Under the pieces are notes generated by a model that saw only the letters and a program-made list of their open reading frames with translations, ran no database searches and had not been told where the DNA came from. Of a DNA stretch of 64,000 bases, positions 34,023-43,604 are shown one piece after another. Numbering within the stretch: position 1 is the first letter of the stretch; each line of letters starts with the position of its first letter. A program made the translations under genes and the position numbers. Origin of the DNA: Candidatus Rifleibacteriota bacterium (lineage in GTDB: Bacteria; Muiribacteriota; Ozemobacteria; Ozemobacterales; Ozemobacteraceae); contig JAHISQ010000191.1 of the NCBI GenBank assembly GCA_018818125.1, forward strand, positions 1-64,000. The letters run 5' to 3'.

Positions 34023-36611
34023 TTGACTCCCGTGCTGTTTCCACTTAAAAGAATCCTCTCATTTCTATTGCTTGCGATTTTGACCATTCTCCTTTTTTTC
34101 CTAGGGATGAGTGTTTCATCGAATCGTGCTTTTATCACGTTTATTGAAGTTGATCAACGTGAAAGCCTCATTCTGGGGCGGCAATATGAAAGGTTGATGG
34201 ACAGTTGGGCGGAGTTAGCCCAATTGCGTTCAGAGGCTTTCATGGCTGCCCGGCCTTTTGATCCTGTAGTGGGAAAATCAGCACTGAAGGATGTTTCAGC
34301 CATTGAAGAGACTCTTGATAAGGCGTCCCGAGGAACTTCGCATGAGAAGGAATGGTTGAATGTCAAAAATATTCTGAACAGCTATTTATTGGGAGTTAAC
34401 GAATTTGACGGGATGTTGGCGTCCTGGTCTTATGAGGTCATGGTTCGTAACTATGATCAGGAAGAGTTTGTACGCTCTTCAATTCCTCGTCTGGAGAATT
34501 TGACCAAACTTGCAGAAAACGTTCAAGGCATTCTCAACACCCAGGGCTCTCAAATGGGATCTGGCACTGCGACACTTCTGAGAACCGTCTCAGATTTGCA
34601 CACGAATCTGCTGGCTTTGAAAGGTCTTTATTCTCCGGATCAATTGACAAAGCTCAATCAACCGGAGATTTCTCGACTGGAAACCATGATTGAGACACGC
34701 CTGAACGAATTCACCCGAAATTTCTCGAACGACGCCATCGCTGTGGAAGGCGTCGCCCAGTATCCATTGCTTCATGTAGTTCATGAGATTTACACATTCA
34801 AGCAGGAGTTTCTGTTACTGCAAGATGTTGCCAGAAATCGCAACTTTTCATTGTTAGCGATGGAAGGATCTATTCACCAGCTTAACCAATCTCTTCGTTT
34901 GCTGAGAAATTCAGGCATGAAAATATGCCTGAATGAGTCTGATCTAATCTGGGGAGAGGTCGAGCAGGACTCTAAAGATCTTTTGGCCGAGATCCAGAGC
35001 CGATTTTATACGCGGTTTCTCTTTTTGTCTCTTGCCATTCTACTGGTCACTTTGGGTCTCATTCTGCTTCCATCGGCCATAGCTGTTCCGTTGGAACAAC
35101 TGCGAAAAACTTTTTCCATGGTTACGCCAGGAAAGGGAATTCCTGCAGCCCAACCGAGCTGGGTAAAGGAAATTTCCGATCTGGAAGCTTCTTTTCAAAA
35201 AATGGTCAGCCACATCAATGAGAGTACATCCTTGCAAACCCGCTATTTCGAGACGTTGACCAGAATTCCTGTAGCTTTCTCAGCTCTTTACCAGATGGAA
35301 AATGGTCAGCGCGATATTTCTTTTTTTGCGCAGGAACAGGCTATAAATCAGCTTTTTCCTCTGCTGGTGCACCAGATGGAAGATCTGATCGTCGGGCAAA
35401 TTTTCTGGAGTTCAGGGGACAGATGGATACCCTGTGGTTCGACTCGTTTTACATCTGGCAGTGTGTTGTCGAATTTTCTCCCAGATCCTTCTTCCAGACA
35501 GCTTCTGGAAAAACTCTATGGCGATCCCTGTTTCATTGAGTGGGCAAAGAACCATGCCGTTAACAAGCCCATAGTGATAAACCCTGGCAGTGAAAGCCCC
35601 AGTTCTGAATTAAAGCTTGTTTCATGGCAGGAAATACCTTGCAGCTCTATTTCTGAGAGCGATTTGCCTCTCGCATTTTCTGGGGTCTGGCTCTTTCCTG
35701 AGAGCAAGTCTGCAGAGACTTTGCCCGATGTCGGTTTTTTGTTGCTGGGTTTTCACCGGCCTGCACCTGTTGTCTTTTCGCGCTCTGACCAGGTTTTTAT
35801 CTCAGTTATAGCTCAGCAAATGGTTGCACTGATTCTGGCGACAGAACTTTTCAATGTTTTCAGAAAGAACCAGTTATTGTCTGTTCAGTTGGAGATGGCA
35901 AAAGAGATTCAGCAACAGGCTTTGCCCAGCAGTATACCTCAAAGTCAGTTTTTTGATCTTCAAGCGACGATAAGAATGGCAAACGAGGTCGGTGGTGATT
36001 TTTATGATTTTTTTCCTTTTCCAAACGGAAGTATGGGTGTCCTTATTGCTGATGTGAGCGGAAAAAATGTTCCGGCAGCTTTGCTCACTATGGCTTTAAA
36101 GTCGGCTCTTTATTCCCTTTCGGTTGAGACTATGACACCAAAGGATCTGGTGGATAAATTAAATCAAATTATGCTTGGTATTGTTGGCGGGGAACATTTT
36201 ATAACTATGGTTTATGTTTTGCTTGACCCGGAAAAATCTGAAATGACTCTGTGCAATGCTGGTCATCTTCCAGCACTACATCTGACTAGAACAGCTGCCG
36301 CGACTTATTCGTGGGCCGAGCTCCAAGTTGCTGATTTTCCACTGGGTCTGTTTGAGCATTCATATTCTCAATTCACCATTCCCATGGCAACTGGCGACAG
36401 GCTTGTTCTCTACACTGATGGAATCACAGACTGCCAGAACTCCGCAGGCTTGAGGCTTGGTGATGCCGGTTTCCGTGCTGTTCTGGATAGCGCCCCAGAT
36501 GAATCGGTTGAGTCTATCATTGCCGCGATTGATAAGTTCAGGGGTTCGACACCTCTTCCTGATGATATAACGCTATTGTCTGTCTGTTTCCAGGCGTCTA
36601 AAGTCGTCTGA
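34023..36611 (+). CDS. Membrane sensor with SpoIIE/RsbU-type PP2C phosphatase
   Basis: The 862-residue frame starts with a TTG at 34023; a GTG at 34032 is possible and no good Shine-Dalgarno is seen, so the start is uncertain. A membrane helix (about 9-30), a helical extracytoplasmic sensor (35-330) and a second helix (about 335-355) lead to a HAMP-like linker, a GAF-like region (420-610) and a PP2C-type phosphatase (about 625-858; ALPSSIPQ, ANEVGGDFYDFFPF, GVLIADVSGKNVPAALLT, CNAGHLPALHL, GDRLVLYTDGITD, PDDITLLSV). Such enzymes dephosphorylate STAS-domain anti-sigma antagonists. STAS-like and RsbW-like partners exist elsewhere in the window. Confidence 0.9.
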   Translation: MTPVLFPLKRILSFLLLAILTILLFFLGMSVSSNRAFITFIEVDQRESLILGRQYERLMDSWAELAQLRSEAFMAARPFDPVVGKSALKDVSAIEETLDKASRGTSHEKEWLNVKNILNSYLLGVNEFDGMLASWSYEVMVRNYDQEEFVRSSIPRLENLTKLAENVQGILNTQGSQMGSGTATLLRTVSDLHTNLLALKGLYSPDQLTKLNQPEISRLETMIETRLNEFTRNFSNDAIAVEGVAQYPLLHVVHEIYTFKQEFLLLQDVARNRNFSLLAMEGSIHQLNQSLRLLRNSGMKICLNESDLIWGEVEQDSKDLLAEIQSRFYTRFLFLSLAILLVTLGLILLPSAIAVPLEQLRKTFSMVTPGKGIPAAQPSWVKEISDLEASFQKMVSHINESTSLQTRYFETLTRIPVAFSALYQMENGQRDISFFAQEQAINQLFPLLVHQMEDLIVGQIFWSSGDRWIPCGSTRFTSGSVLSNFLPDPSSRQLLEKLYGDPCFIEWAKNHAVNKPIVINPGSESPSSELKLVSWQEIPCSSISESDLPLAFSGVWLFPESKSAETLPDVGFLLLGFHRPAPVVFSRSDQVFISVIAQQMVALILATELFNVFRKNQLLSVQLEMAKEIQQQALPSSIPQSQFFDLQATIRMANEVGGDFYDFFPFPNGSMGVLIADVSGKNVPAALLTMALKSALYSLSVETMTPKDLVDKLNQIMLGIVGGEHFITMVYVLLDPEKSEMTLCNAGHLPALHLTRTAAATYSWAELQVADFPLGLFEHSYSQFTIPMATGDRLVLYTDGITDCQNSAGLRLGDAGFRAVLDSAPDESVESIIAAIDKFRGSTPLPDDITLLSVCFQASKVV

Positions 36612-36693
36612 TACTCCGATTGCATTTAACCATGCCCGCACAGTTTCTCAGCCTGTCAGTGTGGAAGATCTTGGCAGCGCAGGTGCACGCAAG

Positions 36694-37191
36694 TCAGCGA
36701 GTGCACAGAACCAATATGAAGTCATCCATCACAAAGCCATTGCCAATGTCGGTTACCACTGCTTTTTCGTTTTTAAAGCCCAGGCGCTCATAGGCTGCGA
36801 GTGATGCGCTGTTGTTTTTGTTTATCGTCAGCGAAATCCTGCGCAGACAGTTGTCGGCTGCGACGTTTTTGATGAAACCCAGGGCTTTGGCTGCCAAACC
36901 GCGCTTTCGCAGCGAACTTTTTACATAGAGCTTGCTGAGAAAGACTTCTTCTGTCTTGACTTGAATTGCAAAATATCCTGCTGGTTCACGGTCTGAATAC
37001 AACAGATAATAGGTGAGCTCGTTCTGATCTATCTGCGCCCTGATTGCATCGGGGCTCTGAAACTTTGTGATCATGTAGTCGACCTGTGCGGTTCCGATAA
37101 TTGGCGTATAATGCTCACGCCAGATTTTATCGGCAAGCTCGGCGGTGATTTCTATCTGTTCGCTGGTTACAACTCTTACTATTTCGATCAT
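36694..37191 (-). CDS. GNAT-family N-acetyltransferase
   Basis: The ATG at 37191 has GAGAGG upstream and gives 165 residues. The GNAT fold is clear: YYLLYSDREPAGYFAIQV, LSKLYVKSSLRKRGLAAKAL (acetyl-CoA loop), LTINKNNSASLAAYERLGFK. Substrate unknown. Confidence 0.9.
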   Translation of the reverse strand: MIEIVRVVTSEQIEITAELADKIWREHYTPIIGTAQVDYMITKFQSPDAIRAQIDQNELTYYLLYSDREPAGYFAIQVKTEEVFLSKLYVKSSLRKRGLAAKALGFIKNVAADNCLRRISLTINKNNSASLAAYERLGFKNEKAVVTDIGNGFVMDDFILVLCTR

Positions 37192-37509
37192 TACTACCTC
37201 TCGGGAATGTTTGTTTTGGCATGCATTAATAACTTTTTTGCCAACAATTGTCAAATTTCATATTTTCGTCAGTCTTTCTTTTCATTAAGTCCGGTTGGTG
37301 CAACTGCAGTTTATCTGATTTCTGCATCTGGCGTTTGTTCGTCAGGCATGTGATTTTTTTCTTTGCTGAATTTTCAGAGATTGTTTGCTAAATTTTCAAC
37401 AAATAGTCACGACATTTAGTGAGAAACCCTCTTTGCTGAACGGTTTTGTGGGTTGGTATGATATTTGCTAAAAGCGCTTATACGTTACTAAAAAATCAGG
37501 AGATAAGAA
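37192..37509. other. Intergenic region with four TTTGCT(G/A)AA copies
   Basis: This 318-bp region lies between divergent genes. It has TTTGCTGAA at 37362 and 37432, and TTTGCTAAA at 37384 and 37464. A promoter for the secreted protein fits TTGCTG (37433-37438), 18 nt, TATGAT (37457-37462), so one copy overlaps the -35. The others may be regulator sites. No gene is supported. Confidence 0.55.
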
Positions 37510-37890
37510 ATGTATAAGTTTTCACGGTTTTTGCTTGTTGCGTTACTGGTTGCTATGCTGGTTCCCGCTTTTGCTGTTAATACGACAGATTTATCAAGAG
37601 CAATGGATAGAGCCGCTCATTCTGGCGAAATGCTCAATCTCCTGATGCACCCTGGCATGCCAAAACCCTGGACCAATCCAATGTACAAAACCTGGTCAGA
37701 TATGCTGCATGAAGCCTGGAAGACCATTGAACGCGAAATCAGCTCGGTCGAAACCCAACAGGATATCGAAAAAGTTCGCAATACCGTTGAAGCCTACAAG
37801 TCGCTTCAAGGCACCTATCGAGATCTCGGCTACCAGGTCGAAGTCGCTCTTGAGGACCGCATCAAGTTTTTGGAAGCCCATGCTGGCTGA
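37510..37890 (+). CDS. Small secreted protein of unknown function
   Basis: AGGAGA lies before the ATG. The 126-residue protein has a signal peptide (MYKFSRFLLVALLVAMLVP, cleavage after AFA) and a helical mature part with MHPGMPKPWTNP and a Lys/Glu-rich coiled-coil-like end. No cysteines, no known motif. A strong terminator follows at once, so it is a single-gene unit. Confidence 0.75.
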   Translation: MYKFSRFLLVALLVAMLVPAFAVNTTDLSRAMDRAAHSGEMLNLLMHPGMPKPWTNPMYKTWSDMLHEAWKTIEREISSVETQQDIEKVRNTVEAYKSLQGTYRDLGYQVEVALEDRIKFLEAHAG

Positions 37891-37904
37891 TTAACCCTTT
37901 CAGC

Positions 37905-37947
37905 AACAGCCCCGCCGACCGTCTGTGTCTGCGGGGCTGTTTTTTTC
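37905..37947 (+). terminator. Rho-independent terminator
   Basis: AACAGCCCCGC (37905-37915), loop, GCGGGGCTGTT (37931-37941), then a T run to 37946. It closes the secreted-protein gene. Confidence 0.93.
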
Positions 37948-38011
37948 TGATTTCTATCAGACACGCTTGCGGCCTCTCAACCCGATCTGTTTTTCAGGCC
38001 GCTGCTGAAGT

Positions 38012-38743
38012 TTATGCTAATGCCTGCTGAAGCCTGGTCATCACTTCACTGGCCTTGCCCTGCAGAAAAACGTCGGTTACACAGTCGGTAAAGCGTGATG
38101 GGCTGGTGTTAACCTCAATGATAGTTGCACCATTACGGCTCGCAGCGGCTGGAATCATGCACGCCGGCATCACTTCTCCAGTTGTACCGATAACGATAAA
38201 AACATCGGCGATCTCGGCTTCTTTAAATGATAGAGAACAGGCCGGTTCTGGAATGCCTTCGCCAAAAAAAATAAAGTCGGGCTTAAGTTGGCCAATCACA
38301 CAGTTCGGGCATTCCGGCGGCAATTTTGTCAGATCGATTGTGTCGGCAGAAAAAGTCTGGCGGCAGTCGAGGCAGATCATGCGACTGGCTGTGCCGTGAA
38401 ATTCAAGAACATTTTTGCTCCCGGCTTCCTGGTGAAGATTGTCGATGTTCTGAGTAATCACGGTACTGACAAGATTCTTTGCTTCGAACTCAGCAAGCAC
38501 CAGGTGAGCCGCGTTCGGCCTTGCCTGCCCAAAGAAGTCATAGAAGATTTCTTTGATAAGAGCCCATGATTGCTGGCTATGCTTGTTAAAATAGTCGATT
38601 TCGATGAATTTCGGGTCGAATTTATTCCATAGTCCGTCTTTGCCGCGAAACGGTGGAATGCCACTCTCAACCGATATTCCGGCGCCAGTGAAGGCGCACA
38701 CACGCTTTGCTGACCTGATCAGTTCTGCTGCTTTCTGATACAT
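38012..38743 (-). CDS. cobB: NAD-dependent protein deacylase (sirtuin)
   Basis: The ATG at 38743 follows AGGAGG; 243 residues. It has the sirtuin motifs GAGISVESGIPPFRG, the catalytic block TQNIDNLHQEAG, catalytic His in LEFHGT, a zinc site (CLDC, CPNC) and KPDFIFFGEGIP. It removes acetyl or acyl groups from lysines using NAD. The symbol is by family; exact subclass is not determined. Confidence 0.94.
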   Translation of the reverse strand: MYQKAAELIRSAKRVCAFTGAGISVESGIPPFRGKDGLWNKFDPKFIEIDYFNKHSQQSWALIKEIFYDFFGQARPNAAHLVLAEFEAKNLVSTVITQNIDNLHQEAGSKNVLEFHGTASRMICLDCRQTFSADTIDLTKLPPECPNCVIGQLKPDFIFFGEGIPEPACSLSFKEAEIADVFIVIGTTGEVMPACMIPAAASRNGATIIEVNTSPSRFTDCVTDVFLQGKASEVMTRLQQALA

Positions 38744-38909
38744 GCTGCCTCCTGATTTTGTTACATTATACATCATCCCTGTCTAAAAAATACTCTGGAG
38801 GTGGCAGGGTTGGCTTTAGATGTATTGAGCATAGCCGGTCGCACTGACATGAAAATATTGTATTATCTTAAAGTAAGTTCTTTACAAAATCGGACTCTGG
38901 AGGTTGATT

Positions 38910-39410
38910 TTGGACTGCATTAAATTTAATTGCGACAGCCGTGGCATTGCGTTGAGACGGAACTGGCAGGGATTGTTCTTTGCGGTTTTTCTGCTGACAA
39001 GCGTAACGCTATATCCTCAAGAATGCAGTCTTAGCGGCATGGGATCTGGTTGTGATATGGATCAAATCGGTGGCGAAGGAGCAGAGGCAGTTGTGATCAG
39101 CGAAAAGACCGAAATGTTCAAAGGCATCGATTGGCATAAAAACAAATGGCAGAATATGCCGGCAATAATCGAGATTTCAGAAGAGTATTTGAATTTACTG
39201 TTCAATCGTCCCGAAATAGTTTTTGGGCTGCGCCGGGCCATTCGCTTTGCCTGGGATGAAGAGCATAATTACAGCGACGGAAAAGTTGTAACCAGATACA
39301 GATTCCGTCGGCTCAGCGAGCGTCAGGTGCAGATAGAATATCAGAGCGTGCTCGAAGATGACCAGGTGCAGACCGCCAGTGGCAGTTTTATCATAGATGC
39401 CCGACCCTGA
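38910..39410 (+). CDS. Exported protein of unknown function
   Basis: I choose the TTG at 38910 because GGAGG lies 6 nt upstream (38899-38903); no ATG fits. The 166-residue protein has a hydrophobic segment (about 20-36, GLFFAVFLLTSVTLYPQEC) like a signal peptide, a short Gly-rich part with two cysteines (CSLSGMGSGCDMD) and a C-terminal beta-rich domain (RYRFRRLSERQVQIEYQSV). I do not recognise it. Confidence 0.65.
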   Translation: MDCIKFNCDSRGIALRRNWQGLFFAVFLLTSVTLYPQECSLSGMGSGCDMDQIGGEGAEAVVISEKTEMFKGIDWHKNKWQNMPAIIEISEEYLNLLFNRPEIVFGLRRAIRFAWDEEHNYSDGKVVTRYRFRRLSERQVQIEYQSVLEDDQVQTASGSFIIDARP

Positions 39411-39509
39411 CCTGTTACAACAGGTAGTGGCAGAGTTTCAGGGCGGCGTTATTTGTTGAAAGCCGCCAGAGCTGTTGTTTGAATAGGATTTTACTTTGTT
39501 TGCCGATTG

Positions 39510-39536
39510 CATAATAATCTTCCTGAGATTATTATG
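39510..39536. repeat. 11-bp inverted repeat upstream of the sensor kinase
   Basis: CATAATAATCT-TCCTG-AGATTATTATG, perfect arms. It is 35 nt before the kinase start and lacks a T run, so an operator is as likely as a terminator. Confidence 0.7.
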
Positions 39537-39570
39537 ACTGGTAGATAAGTCAATTGGGGCGTTTTTTCGG

Positions 39571-42243
39571 GTGATAAAATCAGTGGCCTCCACAAATAGC
39601 CATGTAAGCTCTTTGCTTGCGGGTTTTACATTGTTGTTGCTCAGCTTTCTGTTGTGCAGCAGTGCTGCTGTTGCTCAAATTGCTGCTGCCAGCCCGGCCG
39701 AGGCAGTTGATCCCGTTAAGATTTCCCTGCAGCTAAAATGGCTGCATCAGTTCCAGTTTGCCGGCTATTACGCTGCCATTGCCAAGGGCTATTATCGCGA
39801 TGCCGGCCTTGAAGTCAATCTGATTGAGCCAGCTGAAGATACCGATGCAGTGCGCGAGGTTCTGGAAGGTCGCGCTGATTTTGGTGTAACCGGCCCGGAT
39901 CTCTTGCTGTCGAGTGCAAAAGGGGACCCGGTTGTGGCATTGGCTGTGATTTTTCAGCATTCCCCCATGGTTCTGCTGGCGCGGGCAGACTCTGGAATCA
40001 GCAGTCTGCATGATCTGGTCGGGCGACGTGTTATGTTTTCGAAGTCCTCTGCTGAGTTAATGGCTTATTTTGAGGCTGAGAGATTGCCGATTGAGCAACT
40101 TGATCTGGTTCCTCATACATATTCGCCAGACGCATTGATTAAAGGGGAGGTCGATGCGTTCTCAGCTTACATCGGTAATGAGCCGTTTCTATTGAATGAA
40201 GCCGGTGTGAAATATCTTGTTTTTAATCCGAGGGCTGGCGGCATCGATTTTTATGGTGACCTGTTGTTTTCCACGCAAAGTCAGATAGATGCATCACCCG
40301 AAAAGGTTCGTGCATTTGTTGCTGCTTCTTTGCGCGGCTGGCAATATGCCATGAAGAATCCTGATGAGATAATTGATCTGATTCTGAGCAAATATTCGCA
40401 GCGGCATAGTCGTGAGCATCTCAAATATGAGGCAGAGCTGATGCAGCAGATGCTCATTCCCGAGGTCGTTGAGATTGGCTATATGAATCCGGGGCGCTGG
40501 CGTGCCATCGCCGATACCTTTATAAGCCAGGGTATGATTCCTGCGGGATTCAAGCTGGACGGCTTTATTTATGACCGAGACCCGAAGCCGGATTTTCGAA
40601 AAATATTCTTCGTTGCTGGAGTAATAATTCTGTTGGTGGTGGTTCTTTTTATCGCATCATCATTTTACTTCCGCCACATTAGACATCTGCACCAGGAAGT
40701 GGTTATCAGATTGCAGGCTGAGAAGCGTTACAACGATCTTTTGGTCAGATACGAGTATCTGCTTGAAAATGCACCATTTCCGATCATTATATCTGGCATG
40801 ACTACCAGGAAACTGCTCTACCAGAATCCTGCGGCTGCAGCTCTTTTTGGGATTAAGGCAGAGGATGAGAGTAAAGTGCTGGTGTCAGATTTCTATGCCA
40901 TTCCTGATCAGCGTCAGGCAATCCTGGAAATGATTGAGTCCCAGGGAAGCGTCAGAGATTATGAAGTGGTTTTGAAAAAAACTGATGGGCAGGAAATATG
41001 GACCTCTATAACTGCTGCTAAGGTAACTTTTGATGATCAAACTGCGCTGTTTTCCTCTGTTCTGGATGTGACTGAAAGAGTTCGGGCCAGAGCGGAGCTA
41101 AAAGAACTTAGTGACCGTCTGCAGCTGATTACTGACAATATGCTTGATGTCGTCTGGCTGATAGACGTGCAGACCAGCAGATTTTTGTATGTAAGCCCCT
41201 CGGTTTATCAGCTTTGCGGTTACAAGCCCGAAGAAATGATGGCGCAATTGGCAGATAATTTGTTGTCTCCGGAGTCACGCGAAAAAGTCGCTTTTCTTGC
41301 CCGTGAGGCACAGCAGAAAATTGCGGATGGAGAGACTTTATCAGAAGGCAGACTGGTAAGGATAGATCTACTCCATCGTGATGGTTCAACTGTGCACATT
41401 GAGGAAGTATCCCGCTATATTATTTCTGCCGATGGCGCTGTCAGGCATATTGGTGTGTCGCGTGATATAAGCGAAAGAATTCGCGCCGAAAGTGAGAAGG
41501 TGCGCCTGGAAGGAAAACTGCAGCAGCTGAAAAAGGCCGAAAGTCTCAGTCGTCTGGCGGGAGCTGTCGCTCACCATTTTAACAACCGATTGCATGGTGT
41601 GTTAGGTTACCTGGAGTTCAGCATGGAAGATGTCAAAAAGGGAAAATTTCCGGTTGAGAATCTTGAGGCTGCGACAGATGCTGCCCGGCAGGCCGCAGAA
41701 ATAGGCGCTCTGATGTTGACATATCTTGGAGAAAGCATGATTTCGACGGATTCAATCGATCTGAGAGAATTATGCAAATCGACTTTTGCGGATATACAAA
41801 AAAAATCGCCTGAAAATCTTGAATTCGAACATGTTTCATCTGAGGTTCCCCTTCCGGTTAGAGCAAATACGGGACAATTGCGTCAGGTGTTGATGAATCT
41901 ATATGCTAACGCAGTTGAGGCAATTGGGGCTCGAAATGGTGTGATAAAAACCGAATTGCGCATTGCCGGCAAGGATGAAATTGATTCTGTGAACCGATAC
42001 CCGGTTGATTGGGAGCCTGATGAGGCTCTATACGGCAGCTTCAAAATTACAGATAATGGTGACGGGATTGCATCCGCCGATCTGGAGCAGATTTTCGACC
42101 CGTTTTTCACCACCAGATTTACTGGTCGAGGCCTTGGTCTGGCAGTAGCGCTTGGTGTTATAAGAAACCACGGTGGTGGGATGGCAGTTATTTCAGAGCC
42201 TGGCAAGGGCAGCAGCTTCTCTTTTTATCTGCCGCTACATTAA
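39571..42243 (+). CDS. NMT1/THI5-like substrate-binding protein fused to PAS-PAS histidine kinase
   Basis: The frame starts with a GTG at 39571 (weak Shine-Dalgarno) and has 890 residues. A signal peptide or anchor (about 15-36) precedes an ABC-type periplasmic binding domain (about 48-330; SLQLKWLHQFQFAGYYAA, GKGYYRDAGL-like block, DFGVTGPDLLL). A membrane helix (345-370) leads to two PAS domains (about 390-505 and 510-640), a HisKA-like helix (LAGAVAHHFNNRLHGVLGYL) and an ATPase domain (LYANAVEAIG, DNGDGI, GRGLGLAVALG). It would sense a small molecule, perhaps a pyrimidine or sulfonate-like ligand as in the THI5/SsuA family, and signal inward. No response regulator is adjacent. Confidence 0.9.
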   Translation: MIKSVASTNSHVSSLLAGFTLLLLSFLLCSSAAVAQIAAASPAEAVDPVKISLQLKWLHQFQFAGYYAAIAKGYYRDAGLEVNLIEPAEDTDAVREVLEGRADFGVTGPDLLLSSAKGDPVVALAVIFQHSPMVLLARADSGISSLHDLVGRRVMFSKSSAELMAYFEAERLPIEQLDLVPHTYSPDALIKGEVDAFSAYIGNEPFLLNEAGVKYLVFNPRAGGIDFYGDLLFSTQSQIDASPEKVRAFVAASLRGWQYAMKNPDEIIDLILSKYSQRHSREHLKYEAELMQQMLIPEVVEIGYMNPGRWRAIADTFISQGMIPAGFKLDGFIYDRDPKPDFRKIFFVAGVIILLVVVLFIASSFYFRHIRHLHQEVVIRLQAEKRYNDLLVRYEYLLENAPFPIIISGMTTRKLLYQNPAAAALFGIKAEDESKVLVSDFYAIPDQRQAILEMIESQGSVRDYEVVLKKTDGQEIWTSITAAKVTFDDQTALFSSVLDVTERVRARAELKELSDRLQLITDNMLDVVWLIDVQTSRFLYVSPSVYQLCGYKPEEMMAQLADNLLSPESREKVAFLAREAQQKIADGETLSEGRLVRIDLLHRDGSTVHIEEVSRYIISADGAVRHIGVSRDISERIRAESEKVRLEGKLQQLKKAESLSRLAGAVAHHFNNRLHGVLGYLEFSMEDVKKGKFPVENLEAATDAARQAAEIGALMLTYLGESMISTDSIDLRELCKSTFADIQKKSPENLEFEHVSSEVPLPVRANTGQLRQVLMNLYANAVEAIGARNGVIKTELRIAGKDEIDSVNRYPVDWEPDEALYGSFKITDNGDGIASADLEQIFDPFFTTRFTGRGLGLAVALGVIRNHGGGMAVISEPGKGSSFSFYLPLH

Positions 42244-42365
42244 CTCTGGTTCGAATTTGTGGTTGCTTGTTTGACTTGCGGTCTGCAGAACTCTGAGTTA
42301 AGCTGGCGTCGAGAGCTTTTTGACAGCAGGTTTTCTGATTTCAGTCAGGGAGACAGGACTGCAGC

Positions 42366-43604
42366 ATGAAAATTTTACATACTTCAGATTGGCACCTGGG
42401 AAGAAATCTGCATGGCCGAAAGCGCTATGACGAGTTTTCGGCGTTTCTTGACTGGCTGCTGAAATGTTTGGAACGCGAAAAGATCGACGTACTGCTGGTC
42501 GCTGGCGATATATTTGATAATACAGCACCGACCAGTCGCAGTCAGGAACTATATTTTGGCTTTCTCGGGCGGGTGGCGAAGAGCTGCTGCCGGCATGTGG
42601 TGATTGTTGCCGGCAATCATGATTCTGCTTCTTTGCTTGACGCAGCAAAGCCGGTTCTTGCCGCTTTGAATGTGCATGTTATCGGTGTTGCCCGTGACAA
42701 TCCAGCTGATGAAGTTTTTATTCTCAACGATGCAGAAGGCCTGCCAATGGCGGTTGTAGCCGCAGTTCCATATTTGCGGGATCGTGATTTGCGCACTGCT
42801 GTAGCCGGTGAGAATGCTGACGATAAAAGCCGCAAGCTCGTCGTGGGTTTGCAGCACCACTACGCCGAAGTTTGTCTGATCGCCGAAGAAAAGCGTCAGC
42901 AGCTTGGCGAAGTGCCAGTTGTGGCAACCGGCCATCTGTTTGCGGCTGGCGGCAAAACCCTGGGTGACGACGGTGTCAGAGAATTATATGTCGGGAACCT
43001 TGCCTATATTGGCGCGGATGTATTCCCTGAAAGTATTGACTATTTAGCACTCGGCCATCTGCATATCGCGCAGACCGTCGCCGGACGGGAATATATGCGT
43101 TACAGCGGTTCACCGCTGCCCATGGGTTTTGGCGAAGCTGCTCAGACCAAAAAAGTTGTAATGATTGACTTTGCCGGCCGAAAGCCCGAGATTAGCGAAA
43201 TAGACGTGCCGTGTTTTCAGGCGCTGGTGCGTATTAAAGGCTCGTTGGAGCAGATCGTAGAAAAGATCGGGGATTTGAAAAAAGAGCAGAGCACAGCCTG
43301 GCTCGAAATCGAGTGTACCAGTTTTACTGCGCCGGCGCAGCTCAAGGATGCGGTAGATGATGCGCTGGCTGGTTCCGGTATGGAAAAGCGCCTGCTCAAA
43401 AATGCCGACCAGCGCCCCGCTATGGATGGAATTGAAGATAACGCTCCCGATATCTCTGATCTCGCGCCTGAAGATGTTTTTAATCACTGTCTCGACGCGC
43501 AGGCGGTGCCCTCGGAAAAGCGGGAGATATTGCTGCAGACTTATCGCGAAGCTGTACAGACCCTTGTAGAACACGACGCGAGCAGAGACCAGGGGACTGC
43601 ATGA
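42366..43604 (+). CDS. sbcD: Exonuclease subunit SbcD
   Basis: The 412-residue Mre11-type nuclease has the metal-binding motifs HTSDWHLGR, VAGDIFDNT, VAGNHDS and GHLHIAQTV. With SbcC it cleaves DNA hairpins and protein-blocked ends. The stop overlaps the sbcC start by 4 nt (ATGA). Confidence 0.96.
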   Translation: MKILHTSDWHLGRNLHGRKRYDEFSAFLDWLLKCLEREKIDVLLVAGDIFDNTAPTSRSQELYFGFLGRVAKSCCRHVVIVAGNHDSASLLDAAKPVLAALNVHVIGVARDNPADEVFILNDAEGLPMAVVAAVPYLRDRDLRTAVAGENADDKSRKLVVGLQHHYAEVCLIAEEKRQQLGEVPVVATGHLFAAGGKTLGDDGVRELYVGNLAYIGADVFPESIDYLALGHLHIAQTVAGREYMRYSGSPLPMGFGEAAQTKKVVMIDFAGRKPEISEIDVPCFQALVRIKGSLEQIVEKIGDLKKEQSTAWLEIECTSFTAPAQLKDAVDDALAGSGMEKRLLKNADQRPAMDGIEDNAPDISDLAPEDVFNHCLDAQAVPSEKREILLQTYREAVQTLVEHDASRDQGTA

